Notes under the pieces: model-generated
Database searches by the model: none
What the model was told of the DNA's origin: nothing
What the model saw: the letters and a program-made list of their open reading frames with translations, nothing else
Translations under genes and position numbers: made by a program
Shown: piece after piece, positions 1 through 7,650 of the stretch
Layout: the number at the start of each line of letters is the position of its first letter
How positions within the stretch are numbered: position 1 is the first letter of the stretch
NCBI GenBank assembly: GCA_947074145.1
Contig: CAMTOJ010000003.1
Coordinates: 1 to 64,000, forward strand
DNA: 64,000 bases
From: an uncultured Bacteroidales bacterium
Lineage (GTDB): Bacteria > Bacteroidota > Bacteroidia > Bacteroidales > JAUNSR01
Direction of reading: 5' to 3'

Positions 1-32
1 ACTAAATTATATGCTTAATGAAAAACATCAAC

Positions 33-64
33 AACCGGATTTATCCGCAGATCCGGTTTTATTT
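33..64 (+). terminator. Rho-independent terminator of a gene left of the window
   Basis: An 8-bp perfect stem (AACCGGAT at 33-40 with ATCCGGTT at 51-58) is followed by TTTTATTT. The T-run lies on the plus-strand side, so it probably ends a plus-strand gene whose body lies outside the window. Confidence 0.6.
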
Positions 65-90
65 AAATATAACCAACTGAAAAGCAACAA

Positions 91-137
91 AAATGCCTAT
101 AAATAGAGTTTAAAACTCTATTTATAGGCATTTTTTT
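91..137. terminator. Long bidirectional terminator hairpin at the end of the ABC-3C operon
   Basis: Positions 91-111 and 113-133 form a perfect 21-bp inverted repeat around a very short loop, with A-run and T-run flanks that serve both strands. It lies 19 bases beyond the stop codon of the DUF2326 gene and closes that minus-strand operon. It could also terminate transcription coming from the left. Confidence 0.8.
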
Positions 138-155
138 AAATTTGAATTAAATAAA

Positions 156-1856
156 TTATAATCTAAACAACTTATCATTCTCCGATAATTCAGCAATATA
201 ATAACGAGAGTTCTGCAATTCAAAAGGAAGTTTATCCTTTAATATAGAAGCAACGAACTGAATATCTTCTTTCTCCACGATCTTGGAGATTGCCACTAAT
301 TGATTATCACTCATCAGCTCTCGTTTATCATTTAATAAAAATGATACATGAGGAATCTCATTCTCTCCTGCAAACATAGTGTAAGCAATATCAAAACAAG
401 AAATCTCCCCCATCTTCTTACCGGAACTCAGATTCGCATTGATTGCACTAAATTTATAAATATCCTTTCCGGTTTTTTTATAATTTACAGATTCAACTTT
501 CAATACATATTCTTCATCATATAATTGTTTTGAAACTTCTGTAAATAATATATTAAAGCGATTAATACTATCCTGTACCTGATCTCTAAACTCATCTGAA
601 AATAATTCTTCATCAATAACATCTATCGCCTTCTCTGCTTCTGAAATAGAAGTTTCGACAGTTTCAATTTGTTTGATCTGATTTTCATATTCTCCCTTTT
701 TCTGATATTCCATATTCATTTCTGAAATCAACTCTTCTAAATCCTCATAGGTATCAGATTTAGTAATAATACTTGTCAATTCAGCTTCTTTTATCAGAAA
801 ACTCTTAAGATCCATTTCTAACCTATCTATTTGATTCGCTATCAAAGGCAAAGAAATAGCTACAAAACGAGATCGATTTTCAACCATTTTATTGTGATAT
901 GATAATAATTCCTCAAATGATTTTTGAACATTAGGTATCAACACTTTTGCTTGTTCATAGATAACAGCAAGTTGTTGACTATCAATATTAGATTGTTGTT
1001 CTTCTATCTCTCTTTGGGTTTCACGAACAGTATCTTGTTTAAGTCTAAGAGTAGCCAATTCTCCTCCTATTGCATTGATTTTAAATTTGATATCATTTAA
1101 TGCATCAAGATTTTCTTCAAAGTCAGGATTGACATTCAATGAAGTCTTCTTTTTCTCCAAAGCTTCTATTTTTGCATCAACAAGCCCTAACAGTGTTATA
1201 TATGTACTCTTATTATTACTCTTTTCAAGACGTCTCTTAAAAGACTGTTCTGTTTTAATTTTCTCTATTAATTGTTGTCTTCTATCTGTCTGATTAATCT
1301 GACATCCAAACATAAACAGATATAAGGCTTCGTACTCTGTATCACTTGTATATTGATTTAATGTTTTTAAAACATTAGTTAATGAAAGTTCACTATAACG
1401 AATATTATGTGATATAATTTGTCTAAATGATGGTTTGGTTGCAGTAAATCCTAATATAAACTCACTTAATGCAGACTCAAAATTTTCAGCCTTATACTGA
1501 ACATTATTAATAATTCTGACAGCTTTTTTTCCTGTAGCAAAATCTCTGCGAATTACAACATCATCATTGTTCCAATTATATGTTAATGTCAATTCTACTT
1601 CAACCTTTGTTTTTTGTAAGAATTCCTTAACTTCTGTATGTATTCCATTATCTGAAGAATCAGTGTATATTATCTTACCATCTTTACCTAAACAGAAATC
1701 AACAAGACGAAGCACTGTTGTTTTACCTACGCTATTACCTGTCTGCGTATAACTATCTGATGGTGTATCATCTACAATAAGATTAAGTCCCTGATGAAAA
1801 TCTATATTTCTCACCAATCCATCTTGATTCGTTATTTTAAGATTCTTCAAGAACAT
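156..1856 (-). CDS. DUF2326 ABC-type ATPase of an ABC-three-component (ABC-3C) system
   Basis: This 566-residue SMC/Rad50-like ATPase is the motor of a three-gene system. Walker A is GNSVGKTT at residues 40-47, followed by LRLVDFCLG, typical of the family. A long charged, coiled-coil-prone middle runs from about 185 to 430. An ABC-signature-like LSSGKK is at about 476-481, and a Walker-B-like strand HVSFLLND at about 503-510. The DUF2326 family is known from computational surveys as the ATPase of ABC-3C conflict (probable defence) systems; a cytoplasmic nucleoprotein-linked role is inferred. The ATG overlaps the stop region of the middle-component gene by 10 bases, so the two are translationally coupled. 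The family call is strong; activity and target are unknown. Confidence 0.86.
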   Translation of the reverse strand: MFLKNLKITNQDGLVRNIDFHQGLNLIVDDTPSDSYTQTGNSVGKTTVLRLVDFCLGKDGKIIYTDSSDNGIHTEVKEFLQKTKVEVELTLTYNWNNDDVVIRRDFATGKKAVRIINNVQYKAENFESALSEFILGFTATKPSFRQIISHNIRYSELSLTNVLKTLNQYTSDTEYEALYLFMFGCQINQTDRRQQLIEKIKTEQSFKRRLEKSNNKSTYITLLGLVDAKIEALEKKKTSLNVNPDFEENLDALNDIKFKINAIGGELATLRLKQDTVRETQREIEEQQSNIDSQQLAVIYEQAKVLIPNVQKSFEELLSYHNKMVENRSRFVAISLPLIANQIDRLEMDLKSFLIKEAELTSIITKSDTYEDLEELISEMNMEYQKKGEYENQIKQIETVETSISEAEKAIDVIDEELFSDEFRDQVQDSINRFNILFTEVSKQLYDEEYVLKVESVNYKKTGKDIYKFSAINANLSSGKKMGEISCFDIAYTMFAGENEIPHVSFLLNDKRELMSDNQLVAISKIVEKEDIQFVASILKDKLPFELQNSRYYIAELSENDKLFRL

Positions 1857-2071
1857 AGTTTTACCTCCTCGTTATTGATTATCGCAACATTCAACAGAAA
1901 CAACCAGTCTAAACTTAGCATAAAGACCTTAAAACTCATATTATGAGTTTTGTTCATATCATTAAACAAATCATCCAAACTTTGATTACCCTTAGTTTGC
2001 AATGATTTCAGAACCATTGCCCCGGTATAATAAATACTGTTTTCCGGCTTTATATTATCTGGTAATAACAT
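1847..2071 (-). CDS. ABC-3C system small middle component
   Basis: This 74-residue protein sits between the SMEK protein and the DUF2326 ATPase. Its ATG shares one base with the SMEK stop (TAATG), and its TGA lies inside the start of the ATPase gene, so all three are tightly coupled. It contains YYTGAMVLKSL near residues 15-25 and a hydrophobic DWLFLLNVAIINN stretch near 55-67, which gives the look of a small helical/winged-helix adaptor. ABC-3C systems typically carry a short middle component of this kind in exactly this position. The assignment rests mainly on operon position and size; the molecular role, perhaps bridging the ATPase and the effector, is inferred. Confidence 0.72.
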   Translation of the reverse strand: MLLPDNIKPENSIYYTGAMVLKSLQTKGNQSLDDLFNDMNKTHNMSFKVFMLSLDWLFLLNVAIINNEEVKLCS

Positions 2072-3030
2072 TATTGAATAGTTTTAGGATTAGCAAAAAT
2101 CTTACATCTAACAAAAGCATCTGTAAGTATAATATCAATATAAAATCTTATGTCTTCATCGTTATAATCGCTTAAGATTATCTCTCCTTGTAAACTTTGG
2201 TATACTTTTTCTGCAATAGCATCAAACAATTCTTCTCCTTCCAATTCTTTCTTCAAATGAAGATAAACCTTATTGATTGCATGAAGCACAGACCTACTTT
2301 TGTTCACACCCTCTGCATCATAAATATTATACACTTTATCAACATCAGTTTGATGTAAACTCAGATCATGAATCTTAGGAAGTAAATCCACAAGTTTATT
2401 CGTTTGAATTTTTTCTGTTATTTCAAACTCTCTATTTTCATATTTATGAGTTACATCATTAAGATAATTATCCCCTGACAATATCTGAATAATACGACTT
2501 AATCCTTTAAATCTCTTTTCTGCAGGTGTCTCAATACTCATATATTTGAGTATCAAATCACATATACCTTTCTGTCTATCAATATCCAATCCCAATATTA
2601 CATTATAAATCTTACTAAGATCTAAAACATCATTCTCAGGATCAAAATTGATTCCTTCAGGTATTACGTATTCCTTGCTTCTTAATTTGTTAGCATCCTT
2701 ATATATTGAAAGAAATTTAAATCTGTATCCCTTAAAAGCTTTAGCATCTAACTTATCTAGAGAGTGTTGAGCTTTATCACGACTAACTATAGATGTAACT
2801 TGAATAAGAATTTTATGAACATCATCTCTTAAATCAATTCCGGGAGCATTAGCTGTCAGATTATTTTGATTAACAAGATTCCAATCATAAATAAGATTTA
2901 GAAAATGCATAAAAAAATATTCTGCATGAATATATATATCGAGCAAGTTCATACTCCCATACCCCTGAACTCTGAATGAGAAGAAATCCAGATTTTCTTT
3001 TATTATATCAAAGTATTTACCGCTATTCAT
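2071..3030 (-). CDS. SMEK domain-containing protein of the ABC-3C system (putative effector)
   Basis: This is the first gene of the operon, 319 residues. Residues about 20-85 match the SMEK-domain pattern: SMNLLDIYIHAEYFF, then LIYDWNL, then NAPGIDLRDD and ILIQVTS. The order GID followed by a charged turn and a hydrophobic strand ending in QVTS resembles the core of restriction-endonuclease-like folds, but that reading is inference. The C-terminal 200 residues are helical and without recognised motifs. SMEK proteins are known as non-ATPase partners in ABC-3C systems, which supports an effector or sensor role. No ribosome-binding site stands out and no TAnnTTTG box was found in the 100 bases upstream, so how the operon is expressed is not evident. 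Confidence 0.8.
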   Translation of the reverse strand: MNSGKYFDIIKENLDFFSFRVQGYGSMNLLDIYIHAEYFFMHFLNLIYDWNLVNQNNLTANAPGIDLRDDVHKILIQVTSIVSRDKAQHSLDKLDAKAFKGYRFKFLSIYKDANKLRSKEYVIPEGINFDPENDVLDLSKIYNVILGLDIDRQKGICDLILKYMSIETPAEKRFKGLSRIIQILSGDNYLNDVTHKYENREFEITEKIQTNKLVDLLPKIHDLSLHQTDVDKVYNIYDAEGVNKSRSVLHAINKVYLHLKKELEGEELFDAIAEKVYQSLQGEIILSDYNDEDIRFYIDIILTDAFVRCKIFANPKTIQ

Positions 3031-3194
3031 ATAAACTTCATCTAAGCTATGCTGTTAACATGTTTAAACTCATTTCTAATTATATATCATGGGCAATTTA
3101 CAAAAAAATACACCACATATATTAAAATCTGGTCTTTCTATTTTAAACAATGCTTATTAATCTATAGAAAATCACTCTACAAAAGCATATAATG

Positions 3195-3229
3195 CAAAAA
3201 ATCCCGAGAATATTTATTCTCAGGATTTC
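3195..3229 (-). terminator. Terminator of tRNA-Ser
   Basis: Read on the minus strand, AATCC(T)GAGAATA and its complement form a hairpin around a short loop, followed by TTTTTTGC. It begins about 11 bases past the 3' end of the tRNA, which separates the tRNA transcript from the ABC-3C operon. Confidence 0.75.
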
Positions 3230-3239
3230 TGTTTTCTTG

Positions 3240-3324
3240 CGGAGAGAGAGGGATTCGAACCCCCGGTACCTTGCAGTACAACGGTTTTCAAGACCGCCGC
3301 ATTCGACCACTCTGCCATCTCTCC
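3240..3324 (-). tRNA. tRNA-Ser(TGA)
   Basis: The minus strand shows a complete class II tRNA: a 7-bp acceptor stem (GGAGAGA at 3324-3318 with TCTCTCC at 3247-3241), discriminator G at 3240, anticodon loop CTTGAAA with anticodon TGA, a long variable arm, and a T-arm with GGTTCGAATCC. The CCA end is not encoded. The long variable arm and the anticodon both indicate serine. A promoter-like box lies 35 bases upstream and a terminator directly downstream. Confidence 0.96.
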
Positions 3325-3358
3325 TTTCGTGGTCTCGGTTTGTTTCCCGATTGCGTTG

Positions 3359-3366
3359 CAAAGGTA
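3359..3366 (-). promoter_or_regulatory. Bacteroidota -7 box for tRNA-Ser
   Basis: The minus strand reads TACCTTTG followed by C, matching TAnnTTTG, 35 bases upstream of the tRNA 5' end. No clear TTTG -33 element is visible. Confidence 0.5.
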
Positions 3367-3473
3367 ATACTATTTTCTACCTCTGCAATACCCACGGGTG
3401 ATTTTTTCGTATATTTTTTCTTTGTTTTTTATATACCTATTGATACTTAATAAGTTATTCAAAACAAAAAAAA

Positions 3474-4136
3474 TTATTTTTTTTGACTCCCCTTCCATTC
3501 CATAAATTCAGGATACGAAGCTTTGGTTTCGATAGCTATCAAAGCCCCCTCAACCAATGAACGAAGTCCGTAATTTTCTTTCAACTCATTTGCAACAAGC
3601 GATGAAATATCGGGAGCGAATCCCATTGCAAATGTTGTTTTTTCAGAGTTCAATTCATCCTGAGCAAGAAGTAAAAGAGTCAGATTGCGCGATGGTTTTT
3701 CATTCATCCAAACACAGAAGTCTTGTATTTTTTTGATATACTCCTGTGGATCCTGAGCTTCATTTTCGGTCTGCGTCTCTCCCTCTTCGTGAATAATAGT
3801 GGGGTCTAAATCTATTGGATCAAATTTGTTATCATATTTATTCTTTTCTCTCCATTTAAGAAATGCTTCGATATCAACTTTTGCATCCACCTGAAACATA
3901 GCCTCTGCAAATACCTGTTTAAGAAGCGGAATAAGAACCATTTTTTTGACAAGCATCTCAGAGATCGTCTCATCGTATCCGTCAATATATGTCTTCACGT
4001 CAAGTTTGCGTTGTTGAGCATCAGGTTCAGCCTCTGCGCTCTCACTCATTGCAAGAAGTAGCACACATGCATCTTCGGGTGCATTCTGCTCCAACCATGT
4101 TATCAATTCATCTATTTTATTCAACTGTTTATTCAT
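3474..4136 (-). CDS. Conserved hypothetical protein with two internal repeats
   Basis: This soluble 220-residue acidic protein is of unrecognised family. It appears to be an internal duplication. Residues 5-100 and 133-219 share the same order of elements: a helix with LITWLEQN against FCVWMNEK, a VLLLAM against LLLLAQ segment, a central helical part, and a closing EAFLKWREKNK against PEFMEWKGSQK. An acidic linker of about 30 residues joins them. There is no signal peptide or membrane segment. It stands alone, with 338 bases to the tRNA stop side and 193 bases from the peptidase gene. Function is unknown; a paired protein-binding module is a guess from the duplication. Confidence 0.65.
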   Translation of the reverse strand: MNKQLNKIDELITWLEQNAPEDACVLLLAMSESAEAEPDAQQRKLDVKTYIDGYDETISEMLVKKMVLIPLLKQVFAEAMFQVDAKVDIEAFLKWREKNKYDNKFDPIDLDPTIIHEEGETQTENEAQDPQEYIKKIQDFCVWMNEKPSRNLTLLLLAQDELNSEKTTFAMGFAPDISSLVANELKENYGLRSLVEGALIAIETKASYPEFMEWKGSQKK

Positions 4137-4329
4137 GATATTTCTTTTTTATATTAATAAAATCTCCGAATCTGCTGTTATTGATATATAAAATACAAAA
4201 CTGTTAATAACAGAGATTTATTAAATATAATAATTTTGATTTGAATACAATTAAATATCAGTAATAATTATTATTGCGGAAAGTTTTTAATTATAATGAT
4301 TTCTATAATGAATAATGAGCTATCTTTTT

Positions 4330-5610
4330 TTATTTGCAAAGAAACTCGATGTAATCTGATATAGCCCACGTACATACGGGACAGAATGTTTCTGTCTTAT
4401 GTAGGTTATTCATCATACAGTTGACCCATGGACGATACACTCCTTTATCGACATATCCTCCCCCTTCATATACACCTAAAAGTTCACAATTTTCAGTTTT
4501 GGCTTCTGTTGGGACAGGTGTATCTTTTGCAAGCATCTTTTTCCACTGCTTCTTATCAAAATCCTTTAAGGTTGTGATATTTGGTTCCCAAGGTTCAACG
4601 TCGGTCGGATACATTTCGTTGTACGACACCCCTCCTACATATTCATCGGCAAGTCCGAGCAGCACATGACCGAATTCGTGAACATATATTTTCCCTGTTC
4701 TGGTAGGATGATTAGCAGCACTTATACCATAAAAGTTATAGATGCCACCTCCGCCATATTTTTGTGTATTCGATAATACATACATATAGTCATAAGGTAC
4801 ATTGGATGCAATATCTCTCAATAGCTGAAAATCTTCAATCATCTGATATCTTTCACTATCGAAAGTATAATATTGAGCTTTTGTTGCTGTATTTTTCCAA
4901 TTATTTTCTCCCGGAATTGTTACTCCCGATTCCTGAGATGGGGCCCAAACTGCTCGTATATTAAACTTTTCTTTAAAATCAGAGAATGGTGCAAAACTGA
5001 AAAATTCCTGCGCAAAAGCTTTTGCTGCTGCTTCAAATTTTTCTTTCTCATTTTCAGAATAACCTTCGGGTATCAATACTATATCTATTCTTTTATCAGG
5101 ATTTCCGGTATAATGAACTTCAAATGACTCAAGCGTAGGTGTTGATTTTCTGATAAAATAACTATCAACAGCGATATCTTGTGTATGTTTTTTATTGAAT
5201 ACACCTTTCTTATCTCGCGAATAGATTTCAAGTGTCACATCTTGTTTAGGATATGGAAAAACAATAGATTCAGGCATACCTTTTTCCACTTTTTGAGCCT
5301 CATCGGTGGTCTGCCATTCATTAAAAAGAGTGTTGTAGGTGCGCTGATAAATAACTTTTTTAGTTTTCTTGTCAATAATCTTAAACATCTGTACTCCATA
5401 ACCTTTATCATCAATCATCGAATTTTTACTACCTCCCCAATATGGTTCCTCTATTAATTCGTCGAAATAATAGGTCTCATTTGTGGAGTTACCGCAATGA
5501 TAAAAATCGTAACGAAGAGTCTTATTGTGAAAATATTTCTCAAACTGTGCAAATCCAGTCAAAGGCAAGGCTATCAAAGTGCCGGCAATAAATAATCTTT
5601 TTATTTTCAT
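4330..5610 (-). CDS. Secreted peptidase, M64 family (IgA-peptidase-like)
   Basis: This is a 426-residue exported zinc metallopeptidase. A signal peptide covers about residues 1-21 (cut after GFA). The N-terminal half is the M64 N-domain, and the catalytic part starts near RIDIVLIPEGY (174-184). The zinc site is HEFGH at 311-315, followed by LADEY at 320-324. Cysteines cluster near the C-terminus (NCELLG, NCMMNN, CPVC), consistent with a secreted fold. Family M64 is named for a clostridial IgA peptidase; cleavage of immunoglobulin by this protein is not shown. It is a single gene on the minus strand, diverging from mgsA. Other substrates in the periplasm or outside the cell are equally possible. 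Confidence 0.86.
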   Translation of the reverse strand: MKIKRLFIAGTLIALPLTGFAQFEKYFHNKTLRYDFYHCGNSTNETYYFDELIEEPYWGGSKNSMIDDKGYGVQMFKIIDKKTKKVIYQRTYNTLFNEWQTTDEAQKVEKGMPESIVFPYPKQDVTLEIYSRDKKGVFNKKHTQDIAVDSYFIRKSTPTLESFEVHYTGNPDKRIDIVLIPEGYSENEKEKFEAAAKAFAQEFFSFAPFSDFKEKFNIRAVWAPSQESGVTIPGENNWKNTATKAQYYTFDSERYQMIEDFQLLRDIASNVPYDYMYVLSNTQKYGGGGIYNFYGISAANHPTRTGKIYVHEFGHVLLGLADEYVGGVSYNEMYPTDVEPWEPNITTLKDFDKKQWKKMLAKDTPVPTEAKTENCELLGVYEGGGYVDKGVYRPWVNCMMNNLHKTETFCPVCTWAISDYIEFLCK

Positions 5611-5914
5611 AGTTCAATGTGTTATAAATAATCAATTTTCCACTAAATTAATTCTTAAATTTAAAATTAAAATATCACTTAGAACAAGTTTTTTATATTT
5701 TTCTTGCCATAAACAATCATTTTGACATCTATTTGTGTTATTCTGTGGATTTTTGCATACATTTAACCCGAATATAAAACATTATTACACCATGAAGTGT
5801 TTATTAAAGTGTATAATAATATTTACTCACATTTAATAAACATGAAATATAGAAAATGTTATATTTGTTAATATTAAAATATAGAATAACAAATTCATCA
5901 AAAAAATTAGAAGG
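5611..5914. other. Divergent intergenic region between the M64 peptidase and mgsA
   Basis: These 304 AT-rich bases hold the upstream regions of two divergent genes. The one recognisable element is a TAnnTTTG box on the plus strand at 5860-5867. No coding sequence or strong hairpin was seen. Confidence 0.6.
5860..5867 (+). promoter_or_regulatory. Bacteroidota -7 box for mgsA
   Basis: TATATTTG matches TAnnTTTG and lies 48 bases upstream of the mgsA ATG. A weak TTTA stands where TTTG would be expected further upstream. Confidence 0.45.
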
Positions 5915-6427
5915 ATGCCAAAAGTAAAACGTAACATAGCACTCGTGGCGCATGACGCCATGAAGCAGGAGATGACCGAATGGGCTTTGTTTAATTCGGA
6001 AAAATTGATTGGTCATAAATTTTTTGCTACCGGAACAACCGGAACAATCATACAAAGAGCATTAAAAATGAAACACCCGGAAATCGATTGGGATTTCACT
6101 ATTCTTCGTTCTGGTCCGCTTGGTGGTGACCAGCAGATGGGCTCAAGAATCGTTGATAACGAGATTGATTATCTTTTCTTCTTCACAGATCCGATGACTC
6201 TTCAACCTCATGACACTGACGTTAAGGCTCTTACACGCCTTGCAAGTGTTGAAAATATCGTTTTCTGTTGCAATAGATCAACTGCAGATCATATCATTAG
6301 CAGTCCTTTGTTTCAGGATCCAAACTATGTTCATATTCCTCACGACTATACAAATTACGCTAATCGTTTTGAAGGAAAAGGAATTGCTGCAACTGCGGTT
6401 GAAAAGGTAACACAACAAGAGCAATAA
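5915..6427 (+). CDS. mgsA: Methylglyoxal synthase
   Basis: The 170-residue protein converts dihydroxyacetone phosphate to methylglyoxal and phosphate in the cytoplasm, a glycolytic bypass used when phosphate is limiting or sugar phosphates accumulate. The phosphate-binding GTTG is at residues 40-43. SGPLGGDQQ at 66-74 carries the catalytic Asp72, and TDPMTLQPHD at 91-100 carries the conserved His99 and Asp100. Length is slightly above the 150 residues of the E. coli enzyme because of a short C-terminal tail. The ATG is preceded by AGAAGG very close to the start. It is a single-gene unit between a -7 box and a strong terminator. Confidence 0.96.
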   Translation: MPKVKRNIALVAHDAMKQEMTEWALFNSEKLIGHKFFATGTTGTIIQRALKMKHPEIDWDFTILRSGPLGGDQQMGSRIVDNEIDYLFFFTDPMTLQPHDTDVKALTRLASVENIVFCCNRSTADHIISSPLFQDPNYVHIPHDYTNYANRFEGKGIAATAVEKVTQQEQ

Positions 6428-6448
6428 TAAATTTTATTTATCATAATT

Positions 6449-6491
6449 AGCCATGATCCATTCTTTATCAGAATGAATCATGGCTTTTTTT
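6449..6491 (+). terminator. Terminator of mgsA
   Basis: A hairpin with GCCATGATCCATTC against GAATGAATCATGGC (one bulge) is followed by TTTTTTT. It starts 22 bases after the mgsA stop. Confidence 0.88.
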
Positions 6492-7047
6492 ATTTACTTA
6501 CACCTAAGGCTTATATATTTTTTTCGAATGAGACACTTTTGTATTTCTCTTTACCATTTTAATCGACCATAGCTTCTTTTGCCCAACACCTAAACTATGA
6601 CCAGAAACTCCTAAGCTGTGTCCGGATTCATCATTAGTTATGAATTTTCTGACCATTGTTAATGTGCGATTCGAACATAGCTAATTAATTTTGCGACTAT
6701 TGCAGGTGGGTGAACAGACCTTTGAATTGTTCAAAAAAAAGAGTAGAGAGATATTAAAAAGAGGTAGTGAGAAATAAAAAAAGTGGCAACTGAATTCAAA
6801 AACCATCATCGAAAACAGAATTAGTATCAAATCTAAATATTTAAATATAAATAATTATAAACAAAATCAGTTTGCGCAAATACTATTTAATATGTTTAAA
6901 TCATACATATTGGGATGTTAGATATTACAAAACATATATTTTTTAGGTTGTTGTTCTCATTATTATGACTTATTTGCATTTATGACAAAAACAGAATCAT
7001 GGATGTAGATGTTGTATATAGTATCAAAACTTAAAGAGCTAATAACT
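6492..7047. other. Gene-poor stretch after mgsA, with a possible micro-ORF
   Basis: This 556-base AT-rich region has no recognised gene. It contains a promoter-like TAATTTTGC at 6686-6694 and, 12 bases later, a GTG-started reading frame at 6706-6777 for a basic peptide of 23 residues (VGEQTFELFKKK and onward). The peptide could be real or a remnant. The rest, 6778-7047, is low in complexity and shows nothing supportable. Confidence 0.4.
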
Positions 7048-7281
7048 ATGTCACACGGGGTAAAACACAGAACTATCAACGGAACAATAGAATATTTTGA
7101 TGAAAATCGAGGTTGGATTGCAGCTAAGGAGTATTTTGATATGCTGGAGGAAAAAAATGATCGAGATGATCCGGATATGCAACCTGATTATCTTTCAAAA
7201 CAAAGTGGAGAATCGGAAGATAATTTTAATTCGCGAATCAGAAAGTCGCAAATTATAGATGATGATCTTATCGACGATTGA
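7048..7281 (+). CDS. Small acidic protein of unknown function
   Basis: The reading frame gives 77 residues from the ATG at 7048; an ATG at 7009 would add 13 residues. I prefer 7048 because the extra residues look unlike the rest and AAAGAG lies upstream. The protein is hydrophilic and acidic, with GTIEYFDENRGWIAAKEYFDMLEE in its first half and a C-terminus ending DDDLIDD. No signal peptide, membrane segment or known domain is visible. It stands alone, 180 bases before pspC-uvrB. Codon use looks natural, but without homologues in view its reality is moderate. Confidence 0.5.
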   Translation: MSHGVKHRTINGTIEYFDENRGWIAAKEYFDMLEEKNDRDDPDMQPDYLSKQSGESEDNFNSRIRKSQIIDDDLIDD

Positions 7282-7395
7282 CACCGCTGCGATTATTAAA
7301 ATAGTACCATTGATTTTTAATTGTTTTTTAAGCGGTTTAAAGATTTAATAAGGAAGCTTAATCACATAGATGTATGTTAAAGAAAATCTTTTTCG

Positions 7396-7403
7396 TACTT
7401 TTG
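7396..7403 (+). promoter_or_regulatory. Bacteroidota -7 box for pspC-uvrB
   Basis: TACTTTTG matches TAnnTTTG and lies 59 bases upstream of the pspC ATG. Confidence 0.45.
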
Positions 7404-7461
7404 TGAAGGTAAGTTTCTGCAATTGGTATATCCGATTGAAGAAGCTGTTAATTAAACGATT

Positions 7462-7650
7462 ATGGTAAAAAAACTTTTAAAGTCGCAAAATAAAGTCTTA
7501 TCAGGTGTTTTAGGTGGTATTGGCGAATATATGAATATCGACCCCACAGTAGTGAGATTGATATTTATTCTCGCTTTTATCTTTACCGGTTTCATACCGT
7601 GTCTTTTAGTATACTTTATAATGTCTCTGATAATTCCTGAAGCCAACTAA
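7462..7650 (+). CDS. PspC domain protein, small inner-membrane protein
   Basis: This 62-residue protein is essentially one PspC domain: a basic N-terminus (KKLLKSQNK), then LSGVLGGIGEYMNIDPTVVRLIF, then a hydrophobic membrane segment of about 25 residues ending SLIIPEAN. PspC domains occur in phage-shock membrane-stress proteins, but stand-alone short versions in Bacteroidota have no proven function. Its TAA shares a base with the uvrB ATG (TAATG), so the two genes are translationally coupled. Whether membrane stress and nucleotide excision repair are linked through this coupling is not known. Confidence 0.85.
   Translation: MVKKLLKSQNKVLSGVLGGIGEYMNIDPTVVRLIFILAFIFTGFIPCLLVYFIMSLIIPEAN

Noticed and set aside
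1-155. A direct repeat of the tRNA-Ser 3' end that would mark an attachment site
   Set aside because: I looked for it at the left end of the window and found only two terminator hairpins.
3192-3401. Short open frames on both strands over the tRNA-Ser region
   Set aside because: They lie across a complete tRNA with terminator and promoter box, so coding is not credible.
7452-7646. Minus-strand frame opposite pspC and several long antisense frames in uvrB, fhs, groEL and rnf genes
   Set aside because: They mirror well-supported genes on the other strand and show no family motifs.
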